58,853 nucleotides of DNA from Chlamydomonas sphaeroides. Its lineage: Eukaryota > Chlorophyta > Chlorophyceae > Chlamydomonadales > Chlamydomonadaceae. Made by a program: the position numbers and the translations under genes. The notes under the pieces were generated by a model. The model searched no databases. It worked only from the letters and a program-made list of their open reading frames with translations, and was not told where the DNA came from. The stretch covers positions 1-58,853 of the forward strand of contig BDDC01000495.1 of the NCBI GenBank assembly GCA_001662425.1, read 5' to 3'. Of this stretch, positions 22,479 through 35,500 are shown piece by piece (position 1 is the first letter of the stretch; every line of letters begins with the position of its first letter).

Positions 22479-24659
22479 GTGCTGGGCTGGGCTGAAGAAC
22501 CGTGAGAACCTGGGAGGGCAGGGGCGGAGACGCTGGCGCGGGGATGGGCCGGCGGCGGCAGGTGTGGGGCCGGTTGGCTGGCTGGATGGGCATTGACGCG
22601 GCGGCTTGGTGGCTGTGCTGTGCTGTGCAGTGCTGCGCTGTGCTACGTGATCCTACTGTGGGTTACGCCTGACTGGCCATCGGTGACTGACGCTGCGGCA
22701 GGGGAAGAGGCCAGGCGAATGGAGCATAGCGGCGGTGGAGAGGCGTGCACGGCTGCCGCGGGCTGCAGCGGGCGGGCGGGGGGCGCTTGAGGAGAGAGCC
22801 CGCTTGGCGGCTTGCGCCATTCAGGCAGCAGCAGGATCGGCGTGGGCGTGTGCGAGTGCCTGTGGCGCTGTCGGGCGGTGCGAGTTGAGGCGAGGCGGTC
22901 GAGCCGCTGTTGGGGCGCGGCATTTTGAGCGTTGACGGAGACGTGTATCGTACGTGATGTCGTACGTACGTACATAGTATTGGGAACACAAACCAGCACC
23001 TAGGATAGCCGAGGCAGGGCTTGTACAAACAGACGTGTAGGTGTTTTGTGTGCGCGGCGCAGAGCCCGTGCTTGGGCGCGGCGGTGTGGGGCTGCTGCCC
23101 CGGAAGGACGACGGACATTGCATTGCGCCGCAGTGCATTGGCATGGCATGGTTATGGGCACGGGGACGGCGCTCGGAGTAGCGCCCGGCGCGCTGCTGCC
23201 GCTGCTGCTGCGCAGCCCTGTTGTGTGTATGTGTGTGTCGCTTGCGTCACCGGCCAGCCGGCGCGCAAGCTTGCCGGCCTGCGCGTCCGGCGGGGCTCGA
23301 CCGAAGAAGACCTATGATGTTACCGGCCAGTCGCGAGGTGGCTGGTGGGCTGTCGCTGCCTCCTGGCAGTCCCTCCACCGCTGGCCTCGTGTGTTGCGTT
23401 CCAACGGCTTCATGTTTGTGTGGAGCACCGCTGGGTGGCCTCTGGTGTCTGGTCGCGGGGCGGGCGCCGCCGGCATATGGCCTACGGCATATGGCATATG
23501 GCCCCCACACGGCCCGCCGCCGCGGTGGCTTGGGGGCGCTGGGCCCCGTCCTCGTGTTGCCAGGTTGGCTTGCGGTTTGCGTCTGCCCCCCTGCCCCGGA
23601 TTGCACCGCGGTGTCGGTGGCTGCCGGCGGGCGCGGGGTTAGCTCATCACGTGTCATCTCGCATTGTTTGCGGCCTGCTTTGGGCCGAGCTCAAGATCGC
23701 TATGGTGCATTGTTGAAGCAATGGGCCGACGCACTGTCTTGTCGGCGCCGCCGCTGACCCGTGGCGCTGGCGCCCGTGGGGGCTCGCTCGGGCTGCCGTA
23801 CTTAGTTGGCTGGGGTTCCATGCATTCGTGCGGCGGCAACCCGCATGGGTAGCGCTGATGATGCCGCCCTCGTATCTCTGTCCACAGAGGTGATGGAGTC
23901 TATCAACTCAAATCGTTGACACGTCGATAGCTTCGACACAAAGATACGAGGGCGGCTGTGCCGAGCGGTCATGGCCAGTGGCGGCCGTGAAGATGTGGAA
24001 AATGTGGTCTTAGCAGCACTTGGGATTTATTGGGCGGCGGCTGTGGGATAGCTAGGGCCTCCGCTGCGCTCGCCAGGGGTCCGGGGGCCCGCAAGCGCCG
24101 TGCATGCGCGTTGTGGGTGGCTGCGGCTGGCTTGGGCTAGCTGCGTGCCGTGTGTGTGACACCTTCGAGATGGACGGGCAAACTGCGAAGGCTGTGGTTT
24201 GGTGGCTGGGCGGGATTATTGCGTGCATCAAAGCTCATGTGCGCACGGGCGGCGCGCGGAGCGCGTCCCCACGCATCCATAGGCGCTCCATCCTCACATC
24301 GCACGTACTAGCACGTACGCACGTGTAACGCCGCAACATGGTACGACAGGGCCTGTCACAGCGAGCGCTGCACGCCACCGGCACCAGCGCCGTGCGTGGT
24401 TGGGTGCGCTGATGACGAACTCACTCGCCGCTCCGTCCTGGTCCTCGCTCCTTGCTTTCGCCGGCCGGCCACGGCCGGCTGTGCCCACTGGCCCAGGAAG
24501 AACAAAATAGATGCCACACCGGTCACGGCCGTCTAGATATGTAGAAGTCCGATCCGCTGCCTCGGCGCGCCACCTCACTGCACCGCTGCACGCTGTCATG
24601 TCAGTCCAACGTAACAACCCCCCGGCTGCCCTATGTATGGGTCCTGAACGCTGCCGTGC
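22479..24659. other. Intergenic, no supported gene; contains a palindromic element
   Basis: No coding signal was found between the hypothetical gene and the dynamin copy. The stretch contains CATATGGC-type short repeats at 23473-23503 and a perfect 15-bp inverted repeat at 23863-23956. Confidence 0.5.
23863..23956. repeat. 94-bp element with perfect 15-bp inverted ends
   Basis: GCCGCCCTCGTATCT at 23863-23877 is the exact reverse complement of 23942-23956. The 64-nt spacer is less GC-rich than its surroundings and holds a small inner inverted repeat (GTCGA at 23923-23927, TCGAC at 23933-23937). It could be a tiny foldback or MITE-like element, or encode a hairpin RNA. No target-site duplication is obvious. 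Confidence 0.6.
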
Positions 24660-27600
24660 CTAGACGGCCGTGTTGAGCAGGCGCAGCGCCTCCGCCAGGC
24701 GCTTGCCCAGGCTGGTCAGCTTCTCTCGCTGCGCCTCCACCTGTGGTAGGACGATGGCGGGGACAGAGCCCAGCTGGGAGAGAACAAGGTGGGTTCGGGC
24801 TCGAGGCTCGAGCCACGGGCAAGGCCGCCCCTCCGCCCACCCACCTTGGGGTCCTCCTTCAGTAGGTGCTTGGCCGCTACATGCGGGGCACGGGTGTCAA
24901 GTCATGGTCGTGTAAAAGAGAAAATGTGGCTTGGCAGAGCACCCCCATCGCCGCCGTACTCCTCACCGGTCTGCTCATCCAGTGCGGCCTTGCCACCCGC
25001 CGAAGTCGGCGCGCCAGCGCCCGCGGCCGCCAGCATGCCCTCCAGCAGCCGCTCCTGCAGCCGCCGCTCGTGGGCCAGCGGCTTGACCAGGTACTTGCGG
25101 ATTCGTCCAGCATGCGCTTGTACGACACCTGGGGGCGATTAATCAACGAGTGGTTGCGCATGCGAGGGTGTGCTCGCTTGTCAGCTCGCGAAGCCACGCA
25201 GTTACCAAAAAGCGAAAGTGCGCGAGGCAGCTCGGTATAGACACTCCACGGCCTGCTACGTGCGACTAGTTCATGGGCCCTGTCGGCCGCAAACCCACAA
25301 CGAACAAACTTCAACCCCGACCGCACGCCCACGCACCTTGTAGTAGGCCAGGAAGGCCGCCATCATGCGCAGCTCGTCGTCCACCTTGGTGGGCAGCACC
25401 TGCGTGCGCAGAACACGTGCGCGCAAGGTAGGGTACGAGCGTGGATGGGGCACGCACGAGCCGCCCGGCAGGGTCGTGGGTGGAGCCGGGGTTAGGTTGT
25501 GGGAAGAGGCATAGCCCACCAAGTACACCAAGCCCATGCGGCAGACCGCCCTGCCACGCTCCGCTCGGGCCCTGCCTGCAGCAGCTTGTCGATGCCGCCG
25601 ACGGGCTTTCCAAAGGCTTGCTGCAGGTAGGCGAGGGCGTGACTGGCCTGTGGGCCAATGGTACATGGCCACGCAACACCACCGCATCATTGATGGCGGC
25701 CTTGCCGGCAATGGCATGCATGGCTTGATTGCCGACGGCTGACGCTGTGTGCTGTCGAGGAGGGCGGCAAGCATACCCTCGTGAACGCCGATCCGGGTTC
25801 GATGGGCGCGAAACATGCGCACGCCCAGCGTCGCCCAGCGCGTCCGTCTCGTCACCTGCCTACCCTACCGCAGCGCCCTAACCACCGAGATAGAAGGCCG
25901 GCCGGCAAGCGATAGCTAGATGTTTGCCATCCAGACTGCTGTTTATTTGCACCGGTTCACTCACTCGATCGCCGGTCGGTCATACATCGCCGTCCCACGC
26001 TAGCAGCTAGCCAAGCAGGCACGCGCTGGCTAGCACGACCCATGCATGCAGGACCCAGCCACGCAGCGCACGCATGCGCAGGCAGCCGCCCTGCGGCGGC
26101 AAACCCACACACCTAGCCCGCGTCGATGGCGTCGATGCCCAGCTGCGCCTTCTTGAGCCGGCCCAGGAAGGTGCCGTAGAGGTCCCGGAAGTAGTGCTCG
26201 TTGAGCGTGAAGACGTCGTGCGTTTCCATATCCGCCAGGCCTTGTAGCTGCGTGTCAGTGCTGGCCTGGAACTCGTCCAGCACCTCGGCCAGCGCCCGCC
26301 TGCGGCGCGAGGGGGCGCGCGTGCGCGGTGGCGCGGGAGCTGTGAGCGCGCGGCCCGCAGGGAGCACGGCGGGAAGAGGCAGGGCTCGACGGCAGCTCGC
26401 TAGCCGTCCAGCCGCAGCTCAGCTAGCAGCGCCGGGCCGCCAGCCTGCGGTGGGGCGGGCCAGCAAGTGCGATGCGTGCGGGCGGGCAGCGCCTAGCCTC
26501 CTGCATGCGGCTGCTTGGATAAGGCGCACGCGCCGTTGCGCGACGACCCCAGCAGCATAGCAGGGGCCAGATCCTCGCCCGCCCTGCTCGCTGCTGGCCC
26601 CTCGGTGTTCCAGCTGGCGGACCTGCAGGCGCCGATGCGAGGGGCCGCTGTGATGGCCGAAGTTGATTGCTACACCACCATACGCGTGCAACACAAGATG
26701 GGAGCCCCGGATCTACCCACCTGGCCGCGCCGTGGGCCTCCGGGTAGCGCGCCAGCACGTCCGACAGCACCCGGCCGGCCGCATCCGCCGCCGCCTCCTG
26801 CGCCGCCTGCGCGCAGTCGCCAATGTGGCGCCGCCACATGGTCTTGAAGCGCCCGATGAGCGCCTCGGCAGCGGGGTAGGGCAGGAACGTGGGCAGCTCC
26901 CGGCCGCGGTGCTGGGCTCGCAGCGCTGCGGGCACGCGGGGCGGGCAATCATAACGCAGTGAGCGAGAGGGGCCGGTCCGCCAAGCCAGCGCCCTGCCTT
27001 GGCGGCCAGCTTCACATGGATTGCCCCAGCAAACTAGAGCCCACGCGCACACGGCCGACGCGCCACTCCACGTGGCATCCGGGGCAGGCTGGGCCTCGCT
27101 TTCGCACTGGCGCATTTCACCGCATTCCCTTTGCAAACGGCCGACGCGCCACTCTACCCGGGGCGTGCTGTGCCGCGTGTGGGGTTCTGTTCTACTTGAC
27201 ACTTGAACACACACACGCACGTACCCGACACCTCCTCCAGCGACATCAAGTCCACCGGGCTGCCCGCCTCCGCCAGCGCCCGCTGCAGAGCCTCCCGCTG
27301 CGCCCAGCCGGCAGCGTCCAGGCTGTCGTTCGGGCTGTTCAGCAGACCGCGCAGCTCCTTTGCCGCCAGAGGAGCGGCGCCGCCAAGCATGTGCGCCATG
27401 TCCACCAAGGGCGCCTCCACGCCGGCGCCCGCTCCCATGTCCTGCGCAGGCACGGGGCACGAACCGCACAGCACCACATGCGCGCGTGTGCGCTCGTCAC
27501 TCGCAGAGCAGCAGTGGCACTGCAGTAGTATCGAAGGATGTCGCGAGGGCCAGATCGCCAAAGTGTCGGACGGCGTGAAGCGAGCTGCACGTGTGCTCGC

Positions 27601-30312
27601 TGCGCGCCCCCTAGGTACCTGCTGGCTGAGCGGCGTGAGCAGCTCAGCACTCACAGTCAAAAGCTACGGCCGACTGACAGGCTCACAGTGTACGGCGCGC
27701 TGTACGGCACATCAGTCCGCCGTACTTTGTGTGAGGCTTTACCTGCTGGCTGAGCGGCGTGAGCAGCTTGCCGTTGACGAGGAAGGCCGGCATGCTGCGT
27801 ACGATGGCCCGCCCGTGGTCCTTGTACACCTGCACCGAGAAGGGTACAGAACGCGGGGCCGGCGGTCCACTTGATCGGCGCGTGCAAGCAAGCACGGCTA
27901 TGACTTTCACGCTGGTTCCAAGTGAAAAAAGCACGGCGCGCGCACCAGAGCCGGGGGCCCCGGCTCTCACGCAGCAGGTAGGTGGCCCCGGCTTTCAGGA
28001 GGACATGACAGCCGCCGAGTTCCGGCAGCCCGGAGCGAGGCCGTTGTTGGCACTGGCTTAGGGCCGAAGGCAATAACCCTCTACTCAAGCTACCGTGAAT
28101 GCGGCTACGCGCCATTCTACCCGTCCTGCTGCTTGCTCCCCAGCCCCGACCCTACCTGCAGCAGCCGCTGGTACACGCCCAGGTCGGCTGCCGTCTCGCC
28201 CTCCAGCTGTCGGCTCAGCTGTCGGCTTACATCCGCCAACCGGTCCCGCAGCTCCTTGAGCCGGTCGGCTGAGGGTGGCGGCGGCAAGGCGGCGAGCGCC
28301 TTGTTCACGGCCTGCAGCTTTCCGTGCGCTCGCTCGCGGATGGCGGGCAGCTGCTCGCGCAGTGCGTCCACCAGCAGGTCGCTGAGGCCGTCGCGCAGGC
28401 TGTTGGCACCCAAGCGAGCGCGGTCTTGGCGTCGGTGTCGAAGAAGCGGCGCTCCTCGGCGCGAGCCTGACGCAAGTAAGGAAGCGCGGCACGGCTGGCG
28501 CGGTCTGGCCGGCAGTTGGTGGTGGCGGCCTCGCTCCGTGCACAGCCCTGATGTGTGCCATCCAACAATCTCCCCTCACTCATCGGCTCCCTGAGCACCC
28601 CACCTGCGAGAAGCTGATGCCGGCGTCCAGGCGGTCCTGGCCCGGGTTGCTGACGGCAAATTAGCCCAGCCCGCCGCCGCCGCCGCCACTGCCCGCTGGG
28701 GTCAGCGAGGCGTTGAGGGAGCCGGCCACCCTGTTGACCCACTGGTGGATGTGAGCGGTTTCGGCGCGGCAGGGGTGACACGCACCCGGGATGGAGGTGG
28801 GCAGTCGGGCGGGGGCTTTCAAGGTGTCTGGCGGGCGGAAAGTGGCGGGCCGGACACGCAACCAGCATGTGCTAGCCACAGACACCACCATGCTGACGCG
28901 CGCCGGCTGGTAAGCACGAGGCATGGAAGCGGCAGCGAGCGCGCACCTTGGCATGGTTGCCCGGCTGGATGCAGTCGGTCTTTGTGATGACGCCCAGAGT
29001 GCGGGCGCCGCTGGGGTCGGCCTTCTCCGCCCACAGCTTGATGGCCTGCAGGCGTGCACGTGGCCGTCCGTGAGGTGCTGAGACACGAAAATGTGTGAAA
29101 CACTTCCCTCCTTCCCTCCCTCCCCTAAGTCCCAGCCCCCAGGCCTCACCTGGTTCTCCACGTCGTCCAGCGCGCTGAGCGTCATGACGATGATGTGGTG
29201 GCCCTTGGCGATGTGGTCCTCCGTCATCTGCCGCACCAGCTTGACGTAGTCCTCGCCCAGGTCGTGCGCCTGGATGATGCCTGCGGTGTGACAACGATAG
29301 GGCAGCGCGACGACGTCAGCACCACCAGAAAGGTCGACGGGCGGGGAGGGCGCAACCCGTCTTCATCCCATCCGGCGGGGTGGGGCCGGCGGCCGCCGCC
29401 CGTGCCGCGCGCTAGCTGGGCTCCCACCTGGCAGGTCGACGATGGTGAGGTCCGCCTCGGCGCCGTCGATCTCCAGGACTACGCTGTTGTACGTGAAGGG
29501 CAGCTCGTACTTTAGCGCGTCGCCCAGCAGCTTGAACGCATCGCTGTGCTGCGCCGCCGCTGCAGCAGCAGCAGTGGTGCTGCTGGAGGCCGGCAGCGTG
29601 GGAGTGAAGTCGCTGGCGCTGGCCTTGGCGCGCGAGGGGCTGAGCAGCACGGCCTGTGCAGCTGTGACGCAGGTCGCGATGTGGCCCTTGCAGTGAACGG
29701 TCACGAAGTGCTGCTCGGTAGGGTTGGGCGCGGGCACGCGGCCATTGTAGTCGTAGCGCAGCTTGATGCGACACACCCAGGGTTCCGGAGAGGCGCGGCC
29801 GGCTGCAGACCTGCAGGAGATGAGGCGTCAACCCGGGGAGCGTGGGGTGCGGGAGAGACCCGCAGGAGATAAAGCGTTGACACGGCGGAGAGGGAGGTGC
29901 GGCTGGGGTATTGACTGGGAAGAGGGTTGGTGATTGATGTCGATGATCGGCATGCAAGGTCGGCATGTCACGCAGGTGCGACATCAGGCTTGGCTGGACA
30001 AAGTCGCGAACATACAGGCTTTCCCCCCCCCCCACCCCACCTCATGCGGACCTCGGTCGGGCAGCGCGTGCAGGTGCCTGCAGCACGCGGCAACGCGACG
30101 CCGGAGAGCGCCTCGACGACCGAGCTCTTGCCGGACGACTGGTTGCCCGCGACCACAAGCGTGGGCACCTGCAGCTCCGTCGCGACGCCCAGCTCGCGCA
30201 GCTGGTTCATGACGCCCATAATCCTGTGCGAAGTCGCCTGGAACTCCATGCCGTCGAACGCGGTGTGCTCGGCGACATGATCGCCATCAGCGGCGGCGAC
30301 GATGTCCGGAAT
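24660..30312 (-). pseudogene. Mx-like dynamin GTPase, decayed copy 1
   Basis: This is a paralogue of the gene at 49026-53823, with the same exon order and with similar introns, so the duplication is fairly recent. It keeps the P-loop GNQSSGKSS, the D-L-P-G switch motif, TKTD, the middle (stalk) region and a GTPase effector domain ending LRLLNTAV. It is broken several times. The position of the partner's start codon reads ATT (30312-30310). An in-frame TAA replaces a Tyr codon (28663-28661). Thirteen nt are missing in the stalk exon (about 28411-28430) and another 13 nt in the effector-domain exon (about 25099-25106), both shifting the frame. A TAG also precedes a splice donor (26115-26113). 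A downstream in-frame Met (DGMEFQATS) could restart translation, but not past the other lesions. An exon-end relic lies in one intron (27615-27645). Confidence 0.85.
27615..27645 (-). other. Ghost exon end within dynamin copy 1
   Basis: The minus strand reads ELLTPLSQQ followed by a GTACCT donor-like site. It duplicates the real exon end KLLTPLSQQ plus GTAAAG at about 27742-27773. The corresponding intron of the second dynamin copy is otherwise similar but lacks it, so the relic arose after the gene duplication. Confidence 0.7.
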
Positions 30313-32546
30313 GGTGGTTGCAGAGCAGGGTGCTCCAGCCCTTCGCGGAACCCTGTCGGCATGGCGTAGACAGAGGTCGGGTTGATAAATGGAGAGGCCG
30401 CGGCACGTGCCCGCCATGTGCAGGTAGGTGCAGTGCGTGGGCCGTCCGCCCTGCTCGCTCGCCCCCGCCGTCCCCCGCGACCCAAGCTTCAACACACAGG
30501 CTTCAGCAGGTCGGCCCCTCCCACATGCATGGTATGTCTTGCTTGTTACAACACACGCCGTGCAGAGGCGACCCACCGGTGCTTGCGCCCGAGCGGTGCC
30601 GCACGAGGCCCACATGTCGTCGGCGGAGGGCCTCCCGCCATCCGAGGACGGCCGCCGTGCAGCCAGTCCGAGGAGCGCACGCCGTGCCTAACCACCCGGG
30701 AAGGGCAGCAGGCTGACGGGCGGGCAACACATGCCGCGGCCGTCGGCCACGACGAGGTGCACATGGCACCCGCAGGAGAGGCCTGCGCGGGTCGTGCGGG
30801 GATGCGCGGGTCGGTCATGCCGGGGACCTGCAGGACGGAGGCCTGCTGGTTAGGCTCCTCGCAGCAGCTGGCAAAACTAGGCGCGCACCCCTGCGTTACA
30901 TCGCACCTACTCACCCACCGCTGCAGGGGTGCGGGCTGCGGGGCGGAACGCAGGAGCGGGCAAGGAGCACCGAGCGTCGGGTGCTGCTCGCGCAGATGCT
31001 TCGCTGGGGCCGCGGCTGGTGCCCCTCCGCAGATGCGCTCGGATGTGAGTTACGCTTGCGAAGTGGGCGTGAGGCCGCGAGCGAGGAGCTTGGTGATGTG
31101 CAGGCTCAGGGTGGCTGCGTGGGCGTTATGCATGGATTGCTCGAGGCAGCCGAGAAAGGTCGCGGCTCCGTGAGGGGCACGGAGGGGCGGGCCTGCAGGA
31201 CCGCTTCCGCCAAAATCCCAAACACACCCCCAGCGCCCCCTGGCGCAGCTGCGTTCATTTTGGAACGCCATCACGGTGCCGAGGGTGGATGCATGGGTGC
31301 GCATAGGCGAGGTCAGGAGGGGGGCGGTGCCAGGGAAGGGGCCTCGTACGCAACGACAAGCAAGGATCGTCCCCGCAACAACGCGGCTCTGACAGCCACC
31401 GCCACCGCCAAGGAAGAGCTCTACCTCCCCTGGCCACCTCCGCTCGCGGCTGCCTCGCGCCAGCCGCCGTCCGGTCCGCGTCCAGCAACTGGCAGCCGCG
31501 CTAGGCGTTTGGTGAAGGCACATAAATGCGCACGGGACCGAGGAGAGCCGCCGGCATATGGGCGAGGCAATGGGGGCCTGCTACCAGCGCAGGAGATGGC
31601 GGCGCGCGGCCGGAACGGGCGGCACGGGCCCGCGACCCATGGCGGGTGTTCGCAGCGGCTATCTATGTGTTTGCCGACCCCCGGTCCGAGGTGCGGGCGT
31701 GGGGCGCTGGCCGGGGTTGGCGATGGTGGCAATGGCCGCGGTGGCGATGGCCACGGCTGTACCGGTAGCCATGCCGACGGCGGCTTGGCCGCCGCCCCAG
31801 GCGTGGAGAAAGGTTGAGAAGTCTTACCGCCCCTGCCGCTCACCACCTGGGAGCGAGAGCCTACGCCGCCGGACGCCACGCTTGTCCTCACCCTCAGTCC
31901 CTACAAAAAAGGAACGGAGTCAATAACCTAAAACCTTTTGTCATTCACCCTGAGGCCGCGGACATGGGGGTCGCCGCTGCCCTGCCTGCGCCCGCTCCCT
32001 CCTTTAGGCCCTCTCCCGGCTGTGTTCTGTAGCCGCTGTCGAGCAGCCTGCTCCAGCTACGGCAGCTCGAGGGCGCCCCCCTCAAAGTCAGCCTGCCACG
32101 GCGCATAAGAACACGACAGCAACGCATCGACTGCTGGGCCGTCTGCTACCGCACCGCTGCAGCGTGGGCCTCGCGGCAGCAGTGCTGTTGTTGGGTCGCG
32201 CGGAACTTGTTGGCGTGGCTTCATGGACAAAACATTACGTCCTGGCCCAGTGGCGGTCTCTTTCTGCAAAATATCTGTCAGCGGCGCTTAACGAAGCCCT
32301 GGGGAGCCATTGGCGCTGCCTGAGGAGGAAGCGGGGCAGGGGCCAGGAGGCGGGGGCGAGGGATGGGTATCGTGCCAAGTTGCCAACTGGCCTGGTCGAC
32401 CGACAATTGCCAACAACGCAGGTTACATAGCTCAGTAGGCTACTACCTTCCGCAAAAATAAATCAAGACCTTGTTTTTCGCTTGGGCGCAACAGCTGCGA
32501 TCGCTCCTCAGATGCTCTCGTTGAGGTCTCCACGCAGCTCTGCAGC
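30313..32546. other. Spacer between divergent dynamin copy 1 and MYND copy A
   Basis: No coding segment could be supported on either strand. The last 100 nt before 32547 include an A/T-rich patch (about 32450-32465) that could belong to the MYND copy A promoter. Confidence 0.45.
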
Positions 32547-35500
32547 ATGGCAGCAGGCAAGAATGCAGTTGCAGATGCCATGAAGGACCTGGAGGCAGCC
32601 CTGACCCAGCTCGACGCGAGCTGTCACATGGGGTCGACAGCTGAGGTCGGCTGGTCCGTAGAGGCCTGGCCACACCTACAGATAGGGGCCGTCTCAGCCG
32701 CATGTGAGTGGCTCCGGCCGCTGCTGGAGCTCGTCGCCCCATATAACGCGGAGCTTGCGGCACGAGTTGCGGACATCAGCAAACTTTTCGCACGGCTGGC
32801 AGCCAGCGTCCGCGGCTCGCATAGCCGCATAGCGCTTCCGCTCGTCGCGTCGGCCGTGCTGGCACCGCTAAATTTGCTTAACGCCTTGTCGGACGCTATG
32901 CCCGGCGCCTTCGCCTCCTTCGCGTTTGCCCACCGCGACAACGACATCGGTGCCGAGCTGCTGCACGGACCGTCTAGCCTCTTGCGCCTCGTGCCCGTGC
33001 TGCACGCCAGGGGGTCGGTGGCTGGCGTCGAGGCCGAGGCGGCCGGAGTCATCGTGGAGCTTGGTTGCCGCTTCGTCACCGCCGCTCGGCACCTGCTACC
33101 TGCTGCTGCCGAATGCACCGTATTAGGCGACAAGGATGACAGTGGTGCAGAGGACTCTGACGATGGTGCTGCGGGGGCTCCCGGCACCTTTTGGGCCCGG
33201 GCTGTCCTGTCGCTGTGCGGCAGCGGCCTGGCGACCGCCCTGCCGCTGGCGCTGCTGTGTCTGGGCCCGCCGGCGAGCGCGTCGCAAGCGACCATCGGCG
33301 TGAAGGCGGTGAAGGCGATGAGCATACTCTCGGCAATGATTGCTTTCAGCGCCGGCGAGCGGCCGCGTGCGGACTGGCACCCGGCCGAAACCGCGGCCTT
33401 CCGCGCCTGGTCTCAACAGCTAGCAGCGCCGCCAATGCATCGGCTGCTGCGCGCGGCCGCCGAAGCGTGCATTGCTGCTTGCGACGCCAGCAACAGCGAC
33501 GAAGGCCCAGGGCCCCGGGGCGCTGCGACCAGCGGCAGCTCTTATGGCAGCGCCGACGGCAGCGGCGCGGCAGCGGCAGGCTGCAGCGCCGGCCCGCAGC
33601 GTTGTACTTGCGTGCCCGTTGCCCAGCCTCTCCCCATTGGCAAATCACTGCTTCGCTCCCCTCCTGCCGTCGTGCCCTTGCATTTTTGCAGAGAAGCTGC
33701 TCTCCGCCAAGGAGAGCCTCGCTGCCTCGCCGCTGCTCGCCGTCACCGACAGCCTGCTGCGCCTCAGCCTGCGCTCGTCACAAGCCTTCCGCCGCCGCAG
33801 CAGCAGCCCTGAGGCCATCGCCGGGTCACGTCCCGACGCCGGCGATGAGGACGCGGTGTGGCAAACCCCCTTGACGACCTTGCTGCAACACATCTTCGCG
33901 GTGCACTGCCCCGTGGCGGCGCTGCGGGGCCTGGAGGCCCGCAGCCCCGACGCCCTGCCGACGCCGCAGCAGCTGGGCCCGCTGGTAACTGCGGCCAAGG
34001 CAGCGCGCGCGGCAGCGGCTGCTCTGGCAGCAGCCCGCCTTGAGCTTGCGGCTCCCGGTACGGACGGGGCTGCGCTTGCGACGGCTCGGCGGCTGGAGGC
34101 GCTGCTGCGCGAGCGACGAGTGGGCCGCATCTGCAGCATGGCGACCGTACGCTATGACCCACGTTCACCGCCGGCATCCCGGGAGCGCGGGCTGCTAGGT
34201 GGCAGCCGCGTCTTTCGGATGGCGGTTGAGCGGACCGTCGGGCAGGCGCGCGCCGCGTATGCGGCCCTTGCCGTGGAGGCAGCCGGGGCGCTGCCACTGG
34301 TACAGCAGCTGGGGCAGCGCCACCCGGGCTCGGGTGGCCATGTTCGCTGGCGGGCGGAGGCGGTGCTGTTTGTGTACGACAACCTCTGGTCCATCACAGC
34401 GCACGAAGAGCCGCTCGCCGGCTGGCTCTCGTTGCAGCCGCGGCAGGTGGTGGTGGCGGCGGGCCGGCTGCTGCAGCTGCTGGCGGAGGCACCCGCCGCG
34501 GACACGCTCCCGGTGCGACAGACGGAGGAAGTCGCAATGGCAGTCGCCTGCACGCTGACTGCGGCCCATCGCCCCGAGCTGCGGCCATTCATACGTCCGT
34601 GGCTGGCTGGCCGGTGGCGGCGTCAACACGGAGGCACCGCAAGCCACGGCCCCCGCCAGCGGGCCGCCGAGCCAGCGTGACGTCCGCCGGCTGCGGCGGC
34701 GCCAGCACCAGCACCCGCCCTCCGCAGCCACCCGCGAACTTCCACTGTCTGCCGCCTGTGCGCCGCCGTCACTGGCGCCGGAGGCTGCGGAAGCGCTCGA
34801 CGTGCCGTGGCTGCTGCGCGTGCTGCGGCGTTGGGCACCGGTCGGGACCGAGGCAGCCGCGTACATAGTGGCTGCCGCTCGCCACACGCCGGACGTGGAG
34901 GGGGAGCTGTTGGATCGNNNNNNNNNNNNNNNNNNNNNNNNNNNNNNNNNNNNNNNNNNNNNNNNNNNNNNNNNNNNNNNNNNNNNNNNNNNNNNNNNNN
35001 NNNNNNNNNNNNNNNNNNNNNNNNNNNNNNNNNNNNNNNNNNNNNNNNNNNNNNNNNNNNNNNNNNNNNNNNNNNNNNNNNNNNNNNNNNNNNNNNNNNN
35101 NNNNNNNNNNNNNNNNNNNNNNNNNNNNNNNNNNNNNNNNNNNNNNNNNNNNNNNNNNNNNNNNNNNNNNNNNNNNNNNNNNNNNNNNNNNNNNNNNNNN
35201 NNNNNNNNNNNNNNNNNNNNNNNNNNNNNNNNNNNNNNNNNNNNNNNNNNNNNNNNNNNNNNNNNNNNNNNNNNNNNNNNNNNNNNNNNNNNNNNNNNNN
35301 NNNNNNACGGCATAGCTTCGACCGCCCCGCCCTGCGCCGCGCCAAGTCGCTTCTGGCACAGGGCCTGGGCAGCCAGGCAGCGGCCGACCGGGCGCTGGCC
35401 GCAGCGGGCGCCACGGGCCGACTGGGCGGCAGCTCCGGCGGCGCCGGCCTCTCGCGCGGTGCCTCGCTCGGCCAGCCCCTGCCGCTGCCGCCTCCCGTGC

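Noticed and set aside
23863..23956. Full transposable element
   Set aside because: No transposase, no clear target-site duplication and only 94 bp. It is recorded as a foldback element only.
25780..25800. tRNA-like T-loop (GGTTCGA)
   Set aside because: No acceptor stem, D-arm or anticodon arm could be folded around it.
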